A stretch of DNA of 5,334 bases from Candidatus Altimarinota bacterium. Its GTDB lineage: Bacteria; Patescibacteriota; Gracilibacteria; UM-FILTER-43-11. The stretch spans positions 1-5,334 of the forward strand of contig JAOZLT010000108.1 in the NCBI GenBank assembly GCA_029934675.1, written 5' to 3'. Shown here in pieces: positions 1 through 5,236 of this stretch (position 1 is its first letter; each line of letters opens with the position of its first letter). The notes below the pieces were generated by a model. That model saw only the letters and a program-made list of their open reading frames with translations. It was not told the origin of the DNA and did not search any database. The position numbers and the translations under genes are program-made.

Positions 1-96
1 TTATGTTATGCGGAAAAAACCACTTTCCTATTTGAAAACTGGTGAAGGTTTAAAACAAATTATTTACTATTTACTGATTACGAGATGCACTGTTGT
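1..96. other. Left-edge intergenic stretch with repeat tail
   Basis: No coding region is supported here. The stretch lies downstream of the leftward small-protein gene that ends at 97. It contains a 16-nt sequence at 60-75 (TTATTTACTATTTACT) that recurs exactly at 1849-1864 in the trmD upstream gap, so it belongs to the intergenic repeat family of this locus. No convincing hairpin with a T-run was found, so the terminator of the leftward unit is not identified. Confidence 0.5.
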
Positions 97-522
97 TTAT
101 CGGATACTCCGTTGCCAATCGAGAAATGCTTGACGTATTTCTTCAGTTAAAATTGTTTTTCTTTCCTCTTTATCTGGACGATCATACCCCTTGTCTCTCT
201 TGCAACTATAAGAGCCCCATTTCGCTACATATTTATATGATTCCTCGTCAGTTTTATCATTTTCATCTTCTAGAGATTTTCTAATAATATCACCGCCACC
301 GATTAGCTCAGAATTATTCGGAAGAAGATCTATATGTTCACGTCCTGATTTAACTTCAGATATTGTTAAGGTTGTAACATTATCCCTGACAGAGAGAATG
401 AATTTAATTAACATCATCCCAACAACTCTCTCAATTGATGAGTCAAATACTTCTACTTTCATTTGCAACTGGTTTAATTTTAAGGTCGCATTGTAGCACA
501 TCTTATTATGCACTACAACCAT
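97..522 (-). CDS. Hypothetical 141-residue protein downstream of the SLH gene
   Basis: I do not recognise this protein. The predicted product is 141 residues, has no signal peptide and no obvious membrane helix, and is probably cytoplasmic. Residues 1-55 mix hydrophobic and polar positions and could form a small beta/alpha unit (the run at 36-45 is MMLIKFILSV). From about residue 57 to the end it is highly charged, with an acidic stretch near 84-95 (EDENDKTDEE) and basic stretches after 107. The gene starts 10 nt after the stop of the SLH-protein gene on the same strand, which suggests co-transcription. The start at 522 is the longest option but lacks a well-spaced Shine-Dalgarno sequence; GGTGA sits directly against the ATG, and an internal ATG at 462 (residue 21, MKVEVF) is a plausible alternative. 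It ends with TAA. Supported as a gene by its length and its tight spacing to a real gene, not by homology. Confidence 0.6.
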   Translation of the reverse strand: MVVVHNKMCYNATLKLNQLQMKVEVFDSSIERVVGMMLIKFILSVRDNVTTLTISEVKSGREHIDLLPNNSELIGGGDIIRKSLEDENDKTDEESYKYVAKWGSYSCKRDKGYDRPDKEERKTILTEEIRQAFLDWQRSIR

Positions 523-532
523 TCACCAATCT

Positions 533-1777
533 CTATTTACTCATAGCTCCTGATACTAATTTAGCAATTTCAGCACGATTGATATTGTTTCCTGGTCTGA
601 ATGTAGCATCTTGGTAACCACTCACAATTCCGTTTGCATAAACTGTTTCTACGTAATCATAAGACCATCGGTTTTCGGGTACGTCTGAAAAACTTGACCC
701 GTTTATCGTATTGATTGTAAATTGTGCGCCTAAAACAATCAGCTTAGCTGCCTGTTCACGAGTTACAGAATCTCCTGGTCCAAAATAACCAGTTAAATTT
801 CCTTCCGAATCTTTGTAGCCCGCAGTGATTCCGTTGGCTGCAACAGTTTCCACATAACTATAAAACCAAGCATCTTTTGGAACATCTTTGAAAGTTGGAA
901 TATTCGGTGTGACCAGGTCAAAATCAAAAGCCTCTACAATCATTTTTGAGAGTTCGGCTCGATTAACTAACTCTGCTGGATTATATTCGTCTTTACTACC
1001 ATCAATAATCCCCTCATCAACCAAATCCTCTATGTATGTGTAAAACCAAGCATCTTTTGGAACATCATTAAATGGTTGTTCGATTGATTCATTATCATTA
1101 CGAGAATACGAATCCTCGCCTTCAGGTCTTGGATAATCCGGCTGTATAGCCTGAATTACTGCCTGAGTTGCAGCCCCCTTATTCCCGGCACCATCTTCTG
1201 CAGATATATTAAAACGATTTGTCTTCCCAGTTTCCAAATCAACAATTATATGGAAAAGGCCATTTGAATTTGCCTGTGTACTGGCGACCTTATTTCCACC
1301 TTTTTCTACATATATGTTCGCACTCGCTTCTGTTGAACCGGTTATTTCGTATTCATATGCTTTTACCGGATTACTTATATCATCGATTTCTGGTGCAGTT
1401 GGCGATGTAGTATCTCCCTTTTCCGTAGACGTAGCTTTGTTAGTTTCTTTAATTGTAACTGTTACTGAATTGCTGAACTCTCCTTCCCTTTCTGCGGTTA
1501 TTGAAAATATGTTTGTCTTTTCCTGAGCTAAACCCACCATAAATTTCACTATACCATCCAAAGCATCGCTCCCTGCCCCATCCGTCATAGGTGCTAAGTC
1601 GTTTGGCCCACCGATAACATTTACTTTTGAACCAATAGGTACATTTATTGTTAATGTATACACATCAGCGTTTATTTGACTTGGAACTGAGCCAACAGTT
1701 GGTGCATTTAAAGCTAAAGCACCCATTGGGAAAACCAATGCGCATATGATTATTAATATTGTATTTTTTAATTTCAT
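533..1777 (-). CDS. Exported SLH-domain surface protein with Ig-like modules
   Basis: A 414-residue secreted protein predicted to be held non-covalently on the cell envelope by its C-terminal SLH domains. Residues 1-22 form a signal peptide: a KLK start, a hydrophobic core, and an A-L-A signal peptidase I site after about residue 22. Residues about 24-112 and 124-210 look like two bacterial Ig-like beta-sandwich modules. The second begins with the typical DTTSPTAPEI and contains an AEDGAGN turn common in such modules. An acidic linker (about 213-235) leads to three SLH repeats at about 236-284, 296-350 and 363-412. Each has a DVP..xW.Y.YVE-type start and a TRAE-like end (NRAE 272-275, TREQ 339-342, NRAE 400-403). 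No catalytic domain is visible, so the role is likely structural or adhesive. The first two SLH repeats share a 26-nt identical DNA stretch. The start is chosen because it gives a complete signal peptide; no good Shine-Dalgarno is seen before it (an A-run). It ends with TAG. Confidence 0.9.
   Translation of the reverse strand: MKLKNTILIIICALVFPMGALALNAPTVGSVPSQINADVYTLTINVPIGSKVNVIGGPNDLAPMTDGAGSDALDGIVKFMVGLAQEKTNIFSITAEREGEFSNSVTVTIKETNKATSTEKGDTTSPTAPEIDDISNPVKAYEYEITGSTEASANIYVEKGGNKVASTQANSNGLFHIIVDLETGKTNRFNISAEDGAGNKGAATQAVIQAIQPDYPRPEGEDSYSRNDNESIEQPFNDVPKDAWFYTYIEDLVDEGIIDGSKDEYNPAELVNRAELSKMIVEAFDFDLVTPNIPTFKDVPKDAWFYSYVETVAANGITAGYKDSEGNLTGYFGPGDSVTREQAAKLIVLGAQFTINTINGSSFSDVPENRWSYDYVETVYANGIVSGYQDATFRPGNNINRAEIAKLVSGAMSK
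861..886. repeat. 26-nt identical direct repeat inside the SLH region (copy 1)
   Basis: This stretch encodes the DVPKDAWFY signature of the second SLH repeat. It is identical over 26 nt to 1041-1066, exactly 180 nt (60 codons) away, whereas the third SLH repeat (around 645-695) differs at many positions. Synonymous sites are unchanged, which indicates recent duplication or gene conversion between SLH repeats 1 and 2. Confidence 0.85.
1041..1066. repeat. 26-nt identical direct repeat inside the SLH region (copy 2)
   Basis: Partner of 861-886. It encodes DVPKDAWFY of the first SLH repeat. The flanking codons diverge, so identity is confined to the signature segment. Confidence 0.85.
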
Positions 1778-1800
1778 GTTTTTTTGGATTAATTTAATCT

Positions 1801-1935
1801 TATTGTATTACAAAATTAGAAGATTACAAAATTAGAAAATTAAAAAGATTATTTACTATTTACTATTTAATATTTGCTATTTACTATTTTAATCTTGTAA
1901 TCTTGTAATAGTGAAGCGTTTGTAATCTTGTAATC
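1801..1935. repeat. Modular AT-rich repeat array upstream of trmD
   Basis: The divergent gap between the SLH gene and trmD is built of short modules. These are ATTAGAAGATTACAAAA (1815-1831), ATTAGAAAATTAAAAA (1831-1846), TTATTTACTATTTACT (1849-1864), a two-copy TTGTAATC tandem (about 1891-1909), and a 25-nt segment at 1906-1930 centred on GAAGCGTTTGTAAT. The first two modules recur exactly at 4979-4995 and 5011-5026, the third at 60-75, and the last at 5310-5334 with two mismatches. All copies are intergenic. Confidence 0.8.
1802..1830 (-). promoter_or_regulatory. Possible promoter of the SLH protein unit
   Basis: Read on the minus strand, TTGTAA (1829-1824) and TACAAT (1807-1802) are separated by 16 nt. 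They would start transcription about 20 nt before the SLH-protein ATG at 1777. The match to sigma-70 consensus is fair, but the elements lie inside AT-rich repeat sequence where such matches occur by chance. Confidence 0.35.
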
Positions 1936-1943
1936 AGAAGTTT

Positions 1944-2594
1944 ATGGAATTTCACGTCCTAACAATCTTCCCGGAAATGTTTAATGGCTTTCTGAATGAA
2001 TCTATTTTAAAAAAAGCTCAAGGAAAGGGCGTGATTAAGATAAAACTTCACGACATACGAAAGTATTCCGAAGACAAACATCATAAAGTCGATGATACTC
2101 CATACGGTGGCGGTGCTGGAATGCTATTTATGCCACAGCCGTTATTTGATTGTATTGAAGATGTGAAGAAAAAAGTACCCAAAGCGCCAGTAATATATAT
2201 GTCACCAAAAGGTCAGCGGATGACTCAGATAAGAGCGGAGAAGTTGAACACAAAATTTACTCAATATATCCTTTTATGCGGGCATTATGAAGGAATTGAT
2301 CAGAGAGTAATTGATAAGCTTGTTGATATGGAAATCTCTCTTGGTGATTTTGTGATGTCTGGTGGTGAGATACCTGCTATGGCATTTATTGATGTAATGA
2401 GCAGGTTAGTACCAGGTACACTTGGTAATATTGAATCTCATCAAGAAGAGACATTTTCCAAAAAACTCAATCGCAAAAAAGAATATCCGCATTATACAAG
2501 GCCGGCAGAGTTTAGGGGAATGAAAGTGCCTGAAGTTTTGCTGAATGGGAATCATGCGGAGATTGAGAAGTGGAGGAGGAGTAATTTGAGGTGA
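1944..2594 (+). CDS. trmD: tRNA (guanine-N1-)-methyltransferase TrmD
   Basis: TrmD transfers a methyl group from S-adenosylmethionine to N1 of G37 in tRNAs, next to the anticodon, preventing +1 frameshifting; it acts in the cytoplasm as a homodimer of the trefoil-knot SPOUT class. The family motifs are present in order: HKVDDTPYGGGAGM (47-60), MSPKGQ (86-91), LCGHYEGID (111-119), SLGDFVMSGGE (132-142), the likely catalytic Asp150 in the AFIDVMSR helix, YPHYTRP (181-187) and VPEVLLNGNHAEIEKW (195-210). The protein is 216 residues and stops six residues after that last motif, about 30-40 residues shorter than the 255-residue E. coli enzyme, so most of the C-terminal helical tail is absent. The usual rpsP-rimM-trmD-rplS neighbours are not present; the gene stands alone between divergent and convergent units. 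Only a weak AGAAG lies close to the start. It ends with TGA. Confidence 0.97.
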   Translation: MEFHVLTIFPEMFNGFLNESILKKAQGKGVIKIKLHDIRKYSEDKHHKVDDTPYGGGAGMLFMPQPLFDCIEDVKKKVPKAPVIYMSPKGQRMTQIRAEKLNTKFTQYILLCGHYEGIDQRVIDKLVDMEISLGDFVMSGGEIPAMAFIDVMSRLVPGTLGNIESHQEETFSKKLNRKKEYPHYTRPAEFRGMKVPEVLLNGNHAEIEKWRRSNLR

Positions 2595-2650
2595 TTTTTG
2601 CAATTCCCAATCCTCAATGATCAACTTATGAACAAATTTTTTACTCAATA

Positions 2651-2684
2651 AATCAGCTTAACTATATAGCTGATTATGATTTTT
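2651..2684 (+). terminator. Hairpin at the trmD / toxin convergent junction
   Basis: AATCAGCT (2651-2658) pairs perfectly with AGCTGATT (2668-2675) across a 9-nt loop. On the plus strand it is followed by ATGATTTTT, so a five-T run begins four bases after the stem. This could end trmD transcription, but the offset T-run and AT-rich stem make it weak. It overlaps the last codons of the toxin gene on the other strand, and no T-run follows in that direction. Confidence 0.35.
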
Positions 2685-2915
2685 CAGATAATAAAATACA
2701 AAATCATTTCCTTTTGCGAAAAATAAAGCTCTTAAATCCGGAGAAACATCAATACTATCTAACCCCCTATATCTACCAGCTAGCTTATGACGTCTTAACT
2801 TTTTACATCCTGAATCATTCTGAAATAAAAGCCATGTTTTATACCAAGCCTTTTTCTGCTTATGCGTTAATTTGTTAAAATCTTTTTTAAATGATTTACG
2901 CCATTTTACCGTCAT
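2658..2915 (-). CDS. Type II toxin, YafQ/RelE-ParE superfamily
   Basis: An 85-residue basic protein with the layout of YafQ/RelE-type ribosome-dependent mRNA interferases: an N-terminal helical hairpin rich in Lys (about 5-32), then RRHKLAGRYRGLDSIDVSPDLRALFF (positions 41-66), and a C-terminal NHNQLYS. Family-type residues visible are His43, Asp60, Arg62 and His80. The position of the second YafQ histidine is Asp56 here, so cleavage chemistry may follow the broader RelE-like pattern rather than strict YafQ. Its start lies inside the 3' end of the antitoxin gene (20-nt overlap), the usual antitoxin-first order with translational coupling. There is no separate Shine-Dalgarno sequence. It ends with TAA inside a hairpin shared with the trmD downstream region. 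Whether the toxin is active cannot be judged from sequence; the frame is intact and full length. Confidence 0.88.
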   Translation of the reverse strand: MTVKWRKSFKKDFNKLTHKQKKAWYKTWLLFQNDSGCKKLRRHKLAGRYRGLDSIDVSPDLRALFFAKGNDFVFYYLKNHNQLYS

Positions 2916-3150
2916 TTTCTGCTAATTCTTTAAAATACTTTGTTGCTTCGTCTAAATTCTTAAATTTAATGTCTCCTTCTTCAGATTCGCTATGGTAACG
3001 CGGTTTTGTATTGATGTAAAGCTTTCCGCTTCTAACTGTATCTCTTAATAACATTTTAATAAGGCTGCTTAAGGAAATACCTATCTCGTCAGCTATCTTG
3101 TGAGCATTTTTCTTTAACTCGTTTTCTATTTTTATAGATAAAGTAGTCAT
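2896..3150 (-). CDS. Ribbon-helix-helix antitoxin, RelB/DinJ type
   Basis: An 84-residue protein matching RelB/DinJ antitoxins. A short N-terminal strand (TTLSIKI, 2-8) is followed by two helices (about 9-22 and 26-40, SLSSLIKMLLRDTVR), giving the ribbon-helix-helix DNA-binding fold that dimerises through the strand. The C-terminal part (about 50-84, acidic then helical, LDEATKYFKELAEND) is where the toxin-neutralising segment is expected. It is the first gene of the pair and overlaps the toxin start by 20 nt. Known relatives repress their own promoter together with the toxin, and a fitting palindrome lies in the promoter upstream. The leader is short (about 18 nt from the predicted start site) and has no clear Shine-Dalgarno sequence. 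Confidence 0.88.
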   Translation of the reverse strand: MTTLSIKIENELKKNAHKIADEIGISLSSLIKMLLRDTVRSGKLYINTKPRYHSESEEGDIKFKNLDEATKYFKELAENDGKMA

Positions 3151-3174
3151 AAAGTTACTATTTAGTATATATTA

Positions 3175-3203
3175 AGTATAGCAAAAGTAATTACTTTTTG
3201 CAA
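3175..3203 (-). promoter_or_regulatory. Promoter of the toxin-antitoxin operon
   Basis: On the minus strand a -35 TTGCAA (3203-3198) and a -10 TATACT (3180-3175) are separated by exactly 17 nt. The -10 is preceded by TG at 3183-3182, forming an extended -10 (TGCTATACT). Transcription would begin near 3168, about 18 nt before the antitoxin ATG. This is the best promoter in the window. Confidence 0.7.
3183..3198. promoter_or_regulatory. Palindromic operator within the TA promoter spacer
   Basis: AAAAGTAATTACTTTT is a perfect 16-nt palindrome, extended to GCAAAAGTAA / TTACTTTTTGC (3181-3201) with one extra T. It fills the spacer between the -35 and -10 elements, so a bound ribbon-helix-helix dimer pair would block RNA polymerase. 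A smaller inverted pair, TACT-ATTT-AGTA (3157-3168), lies near the predicted transcription start. The role is inferred from the position and from known RelB/DinJ autoregulation. Confidence 0.6.
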
Positions 3204-3231
3204 GTGTGAACTTGAATCTTCAGTTATAAAC

Positions 3232-3251
3232 CTTGCCTGCTGGCAGTCAAG
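3232..3251. repeat. Short inverted repeat upstream of the UPF0235 gene
   Basis: CTTGCCTGC (3232-3240) and GCAGTCAAG (3243-3251) are inverted copies with one mismatch and a 2-nt centre. They are less AT-rich than the surroundings. The inverted repeat is followed within about 13 nt by a run of five T (3261-3265 region), so it could form a hairpin in the 5' leader of the gene at 3276 or be a small REP-like element. No function is evident. Confidence 0.45.
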
Positions 3252-3275
3252 TCTTTAATCTGTTTTTAGATAAAT

Positions 3276-3551
3276 ATGAAAAACAATATGTTATTAGAGA
3301 AACTTAAATCAGAGCTTAAAACCAAATCCCCTCTTTATATAAAGGTAAAGGTTCAATCTAAGGCGCCTAAGACCGAGATTGTAGATCAGATGGAAGATGA
3401 AACATATAAAGTAAAAGTTGCGGCTCAACCTGTAAAAGGAAAAGCGAATAAGGAGTTATTGAAATATCTGAAAAAGAACCTAAGCCTATCCGATATTCAA
3501 ATTGTTAGTGGTGGACGAGATAGTGTGAAATTGATTCGACTGACTGTATAA
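3276..3551 (+). CDS. UPF0235 / DUF167 (YggU-like) family protein
   Basis: A 91-residue small protein of the DUF167/YggU family, which is widespread in bacteria and archaea and has no firmly established function. The family signature is clear: KVKVAAQPVKGKANKELLKYL at 45-65, corresponding to the usual V..PPv.GKAN..L, followed by IVSGGRDSVKLI at 76-87. The N-terminal about 20 residues (MLLEKLKSELKTKSP) form a charged extension before the beta strand YIKVKVQSKAPKT. The start at 3276 is preceded by no clear Shine-Dalgarno sequence; ATG at 3288 (residue 5) is an equally possible start. It is divergent from the toxin-antitoxin operon and 129 nt upstream of serS on the same strand, with a hairpin in between. 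Confidence 0.9.
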   Translation: MKNNMLLEKLKSELKTKSPLYIKVKVQSKAPKTEIVDQMEDETYKVKVAAQPVKGKANKELLKYLKKNLSLSDIQIVSGGRDSVKLIRLTV

Positions 3552-3604
3552 GTAGATAAACAATTGCTCCACTCCCCTTTTTTCGATATGCTCACCTTGA
3601 ATAA

Positions 3605-3651
3605 TTAAGAATTCAGAATTAAAAATGAAAAATTAAATTCTTAATTCTTAA
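3605..3651 (+). repeat. AT-rich imperfect hairpin upstream of serS
   Basis: TTAAGAATTCAGAATT (3605-3620) and AATTCTTAATTCTTAA (3636-3651) are inverted with a single mismatch over 16 nt, separated by a 15-nt loop. Further TTAATT-type words continue to 3661. The gap 3552-3680 holds nothing else recognisable. It could act as a leader hairpin or weak terminator of the UPF0235 gene, or be an intergenic repeat. It lacks the GC-rich stem of a typical intrinsic terminator and is not a T-box. Confidence 0.5.
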
Positions 3652-3668
3652 CTCTTAATTTTTAACTT

Positions 3669-3674
3669 GAAAGG
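3669..3674 (+). promoter_or_regulatory. Ribosome binding site of serS
   Basis: GAAAGG lies 6 nt before the serS ATG. It is the only well-placed Shine-Dalgarno-like sequence in the window and fixes the serS start at 3681. Confidence 0.7.
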
Positions 3675-3680
3675 TATAAA

Positions 3681-4970
3681 ATGATCGACTTAAAACAACT
3701 TCGGGAAAATCAGGAGAAATACCAAAAAGGCTTTGAAATAAAACAGGTAAAAGTAGATATACCAAAAATCCTTGAATTGGATGAACAGTATCATGCAAAA
3801 CTTATGGAGGTTGAGGAATTTCGCGCAAAGAAAAATACTGTTTCCAAACAAATACCAACACTTTCCGATAATGAACGTCAAAGTAAAATTGCTGAAATGA
3901 AAATATTAGGAGGTAAGCTTAGCGAAGCTGAGAATAGTTTGAACACATTATTTGTTCAGCTTAAAGCTTTTACGGATATGATTCCAAATCCACCTCACGA
4001 AAGCGTACCTGTTGGTAAAAATGAAGATGATAACAAAGTTGTAAAAACAGTAGGTAAGAAACCGGAATTCAGCTTTAAGCCAAAAGATCATCTTGAGCTT
4101 GGGGAAATGTTGGATTTAATTGATATGGAAACCGGTGCAAAGGTTAGTGGGGCTCGCTTCTATTATCTGAAAAATGAGTTGGTTCAGATGGAATTTGCTC
4201 TCGTTAACTGGCTTTTGCAAAAATATATGCAAAAAGGATTTACTCCGGTTACCACCCCCATGCTTGTTAAAGAAGAAATGATGTATGCTACTGGGTTTTT
4301 TCCTGCTGACAGGAGTGAGATATATACAGTTAATCCTAAAACAGATGACAATCCCGATGGTGATAATCTGTTTTTAGTTGGCACATCTGAGGTCCCGCTT
4401 GCTGGCTTACACATGTTTAAAACAACAAAAGCTGATGAATTACCAAAGCGTTATGTCGGCTTTTCCAGTTGTTTCCGTCGTGAGGCAGGAAGTTATGGAA
4501 AGGATACAAAGGGAATACTGCGCGTACATCAATTTGATAAAATGGAGATGTTTTCTTTCTGTCATCCAGATAAATCTTGGGAAGAACATGAATTCCTATT
4601 TAGCATTGAAGAAGAAATATTAACAGAACTTGGTTTTCACTATCAGGTCGTTAACATTTGTGGTGGAGATTTGGGTGCACCAGCTGCTAAGAAATATGAT
4701 TGTGAAGTGTGGATTCCTACTCAGAAAAAATTCCGGGAACTTACAAGCTGTAGCAATTGTACCGACTTTCAGGCTCGTAGAGGAAACATCCGATATAAAG
4801 ACGAAAATGGTACACATTTTATGCACACACTAAACGGTACCGCTATGGCTTCTACAAGAACTTTAATTGCAATTATGGAGAATAATCAAAATGAAGATGG
4901 AAGTATTACTGTTCCTGATGTGCTTGTTCCTTTTATGGGTGGACTTGACGTTATTAAACCGAGAGCTTAA
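3681..4970 (+). CDS. serS: Seryl-tRNA synthetase
   Basis: Class IIa aminoacyl-tRNA synthetase that charges tRNASer (and tRNASec where present) with serine in two ATP-dependent steps; cytoplasmic homodimer. It is 429 residues, matching the usual bacterial length (about 430). Residues 1 to about 105 form the N-terminal antiparallel coiled-coil arm that grips the long variable arm of tRNASer. The class II core follows: motif 1 around 169-195 (ending GFTPVTTPMLV), the serine-site GTSEVPL at 234-240, motif 2 from FRREAGSYG (265-273) through LRVHQF (280-285), and motif 3 TLNGTAMASTRTLIAIMEN at 383-401 with the ATP-binding Arg393. CSNCTDFQARR (357-367) is the conserved segment before motif 3. Within motif 3, NGTAMASTR replaces the E. 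coli-type NGSGLAVGR. The gene ends with TAA; no other gene is seen downstream. Confidence 0.98.
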   Translation: MIDLKQLRENQEKYQKGFEIKQVKVDIPKILELDEQYHAKLMEVEEFRAKKNTVSKQIPTLSDNERQSKIAEMKILGGKLSEAENSLNTLFVQLKAFTDMIPNPPHESVPVGKNEDDNKVVKTVGKKPEFSFKPKDHLELGEMLDLIDMETGAKVSGARFYYLKNELVQMEFALVNWLLQKYMQKGFTPVTTPMLVKEEMMYATGFFPADRSEIYTVNPKTDDNPDGDNLFLVGTSEVPLAGLHMFKTTKADELPKRYVGFSSCFRREAGSYGKDTKGILRVHQFDKMEMFSFCHPDKSWEEHEFLFSIEEEILTELGFHYQVVNICGGDLGAPAAKKYDCEVWIPTQKKFRELTSCSNCTDFQARRGNIRYKDENGTHFMHTLNGTAMASTRTLIAIMENNQNEDGSITVPDVLVPFMGGLDVIKPRA

Positions 4971-5100
4971 TTACAAAGATTAGAAGATTACAAAACGCCT
5001 CTTCGAGGCTATTAGAAAATTAAAAACGTTCGTTATGCTCACTATTACGAGATTACAAGATTACAAGATTATAAAATTAGAAGATTATTTTCTATTTTAA
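4971..5100. repeat. Modular AT-rich repeat array downstream of serS
   Basis: This array uses the same modules as the trmD upstream gap. ATTAGAAGATTACAAAA (4979-4995) and ATTAGAAAATTAAAAA (5011-5026) match 1815-1831 and 1831-1846 exactly. Here, however, they are separated by a 15-nt hairpin insert, CGCCTCTTCGAGGCT (4996-5010), with stem GCCTC/GAGGC and a 3-nt loop. A GATTACAA tandem follows at 5051-5066, and then a 25-nt segment (5076-5100) that recurs identically at 5280-5304. There is no T-run after the hairpin on the plus strand, so it is not a standard terminator for serS. Confidence 0.8.
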
Positions 5101-5106
5101 TCCAAA

Positions 5107-5236
5107 GGCTGGCTCCATGTATGCAGTATGCAGACACACCCGCATCAAGGCGGGTAGGGTTTTACCTGGAGACAACACTGGCTCATAATCAGTTATCGGA
5201 CTAGCATTGGCTCCACGTGCAACGATGGAGCCAGCC
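5107..5236. other. 130-nt island with 12-bp terminal inverted repeats
   Basis: A segment clearly less AT-rich than its surroundings, bounded by GGCTGGCTCCAT (5107-5118) and its perfect inverted copy ATGGAGCCAGCC (5225-5236). Inside are a 6-bp hairpin ACCCGC/GCGGGT (5138-5143 and 5150-5155, loop ATCAAG), a weak ACTG/CAGT pairing (5177-5180 and 5190-5193), and an alternative hairpin TGGCTCCA/TGGAGCCA (5208-5215 and 5226-5233) that competes with the terminal pairing for the same right arm. The motif TGGCTC appears three times (5110-5115, 5179-5184, 5208-5213). No tRNA, rRNA or riboswitch class is recognised. It may be a small non-autonomous element (MITE-like) or a structured RNA; no flanking target duplication is seen directly at its ends. 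Confidence 0.5.

Noticed and set aside
93..284. Plus-strand reading frames over the left part and over the SLH gene (93-284, 435-617, 1219-1410, 1314-1526).
   Set aside because: They are antisense shadows of the minus-strand genes, with no start signals and low-complexity translations.
1801..1935. A CRISPR array, suggested by repeated short words.
   Set aside because: The words are AT-rich, of differing lengths, unevenly spaced and partly tandem. There are no uniform spacers and no cas genes.
2592..2648. Possible recoding of TGA (as Gly or Trp), extending trmD past its stop.
   Set aside because: The extension has no similarity to a TrmD tail, serS and the other genes contain no in-frame TGA at full family length, and Trp is encoded by TGG throughout. 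Standard code fits.
2406..2648. A minus-strand 80-codon reading frame antisense to the end of trmD.
   Set aside because: It lies opposite conserved TrmD motifs, lacks a ribosome binding site and has no recognisable product.
4184..4833. Reading frames overlapping serS in other frames (4184-4414, 4378-4623, 4620-4826, 4630-4833).
   Set aside because: They lie entirely within the strongly conserved serS coding sequence and have no family resemblance.
4996..5010. The hairpin CGCCTCTTCGAGGCT as an intrinsic terminator for serS.
   Set aside because: The stem is only 5 bp and is followed by an A-rich, not T-rich, sequence on the plus strand. It behaves as an insert between repeat modules.
5117..5188. 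A 23-codon reading frame (MYAVCRHTRIK...) inside the structured island.
   Set aside because: It is very short, has no Shine-Dalgarno sequence, overlaps the inverted-repeat arm and hairpin, and resembles no known protein. It is better explained as chance within a non-coding element.
5197..5205. The reverse complement reads GCTAGTCCG, as in the Streptococcus pyogenes tracrRNA, followed by GATAACTG-like sequence.
   Set aside because: The match is nine bases only. There is no anti-repeat, no CRISPR array and no cas gene in the window; chance similarity is the better explanation.
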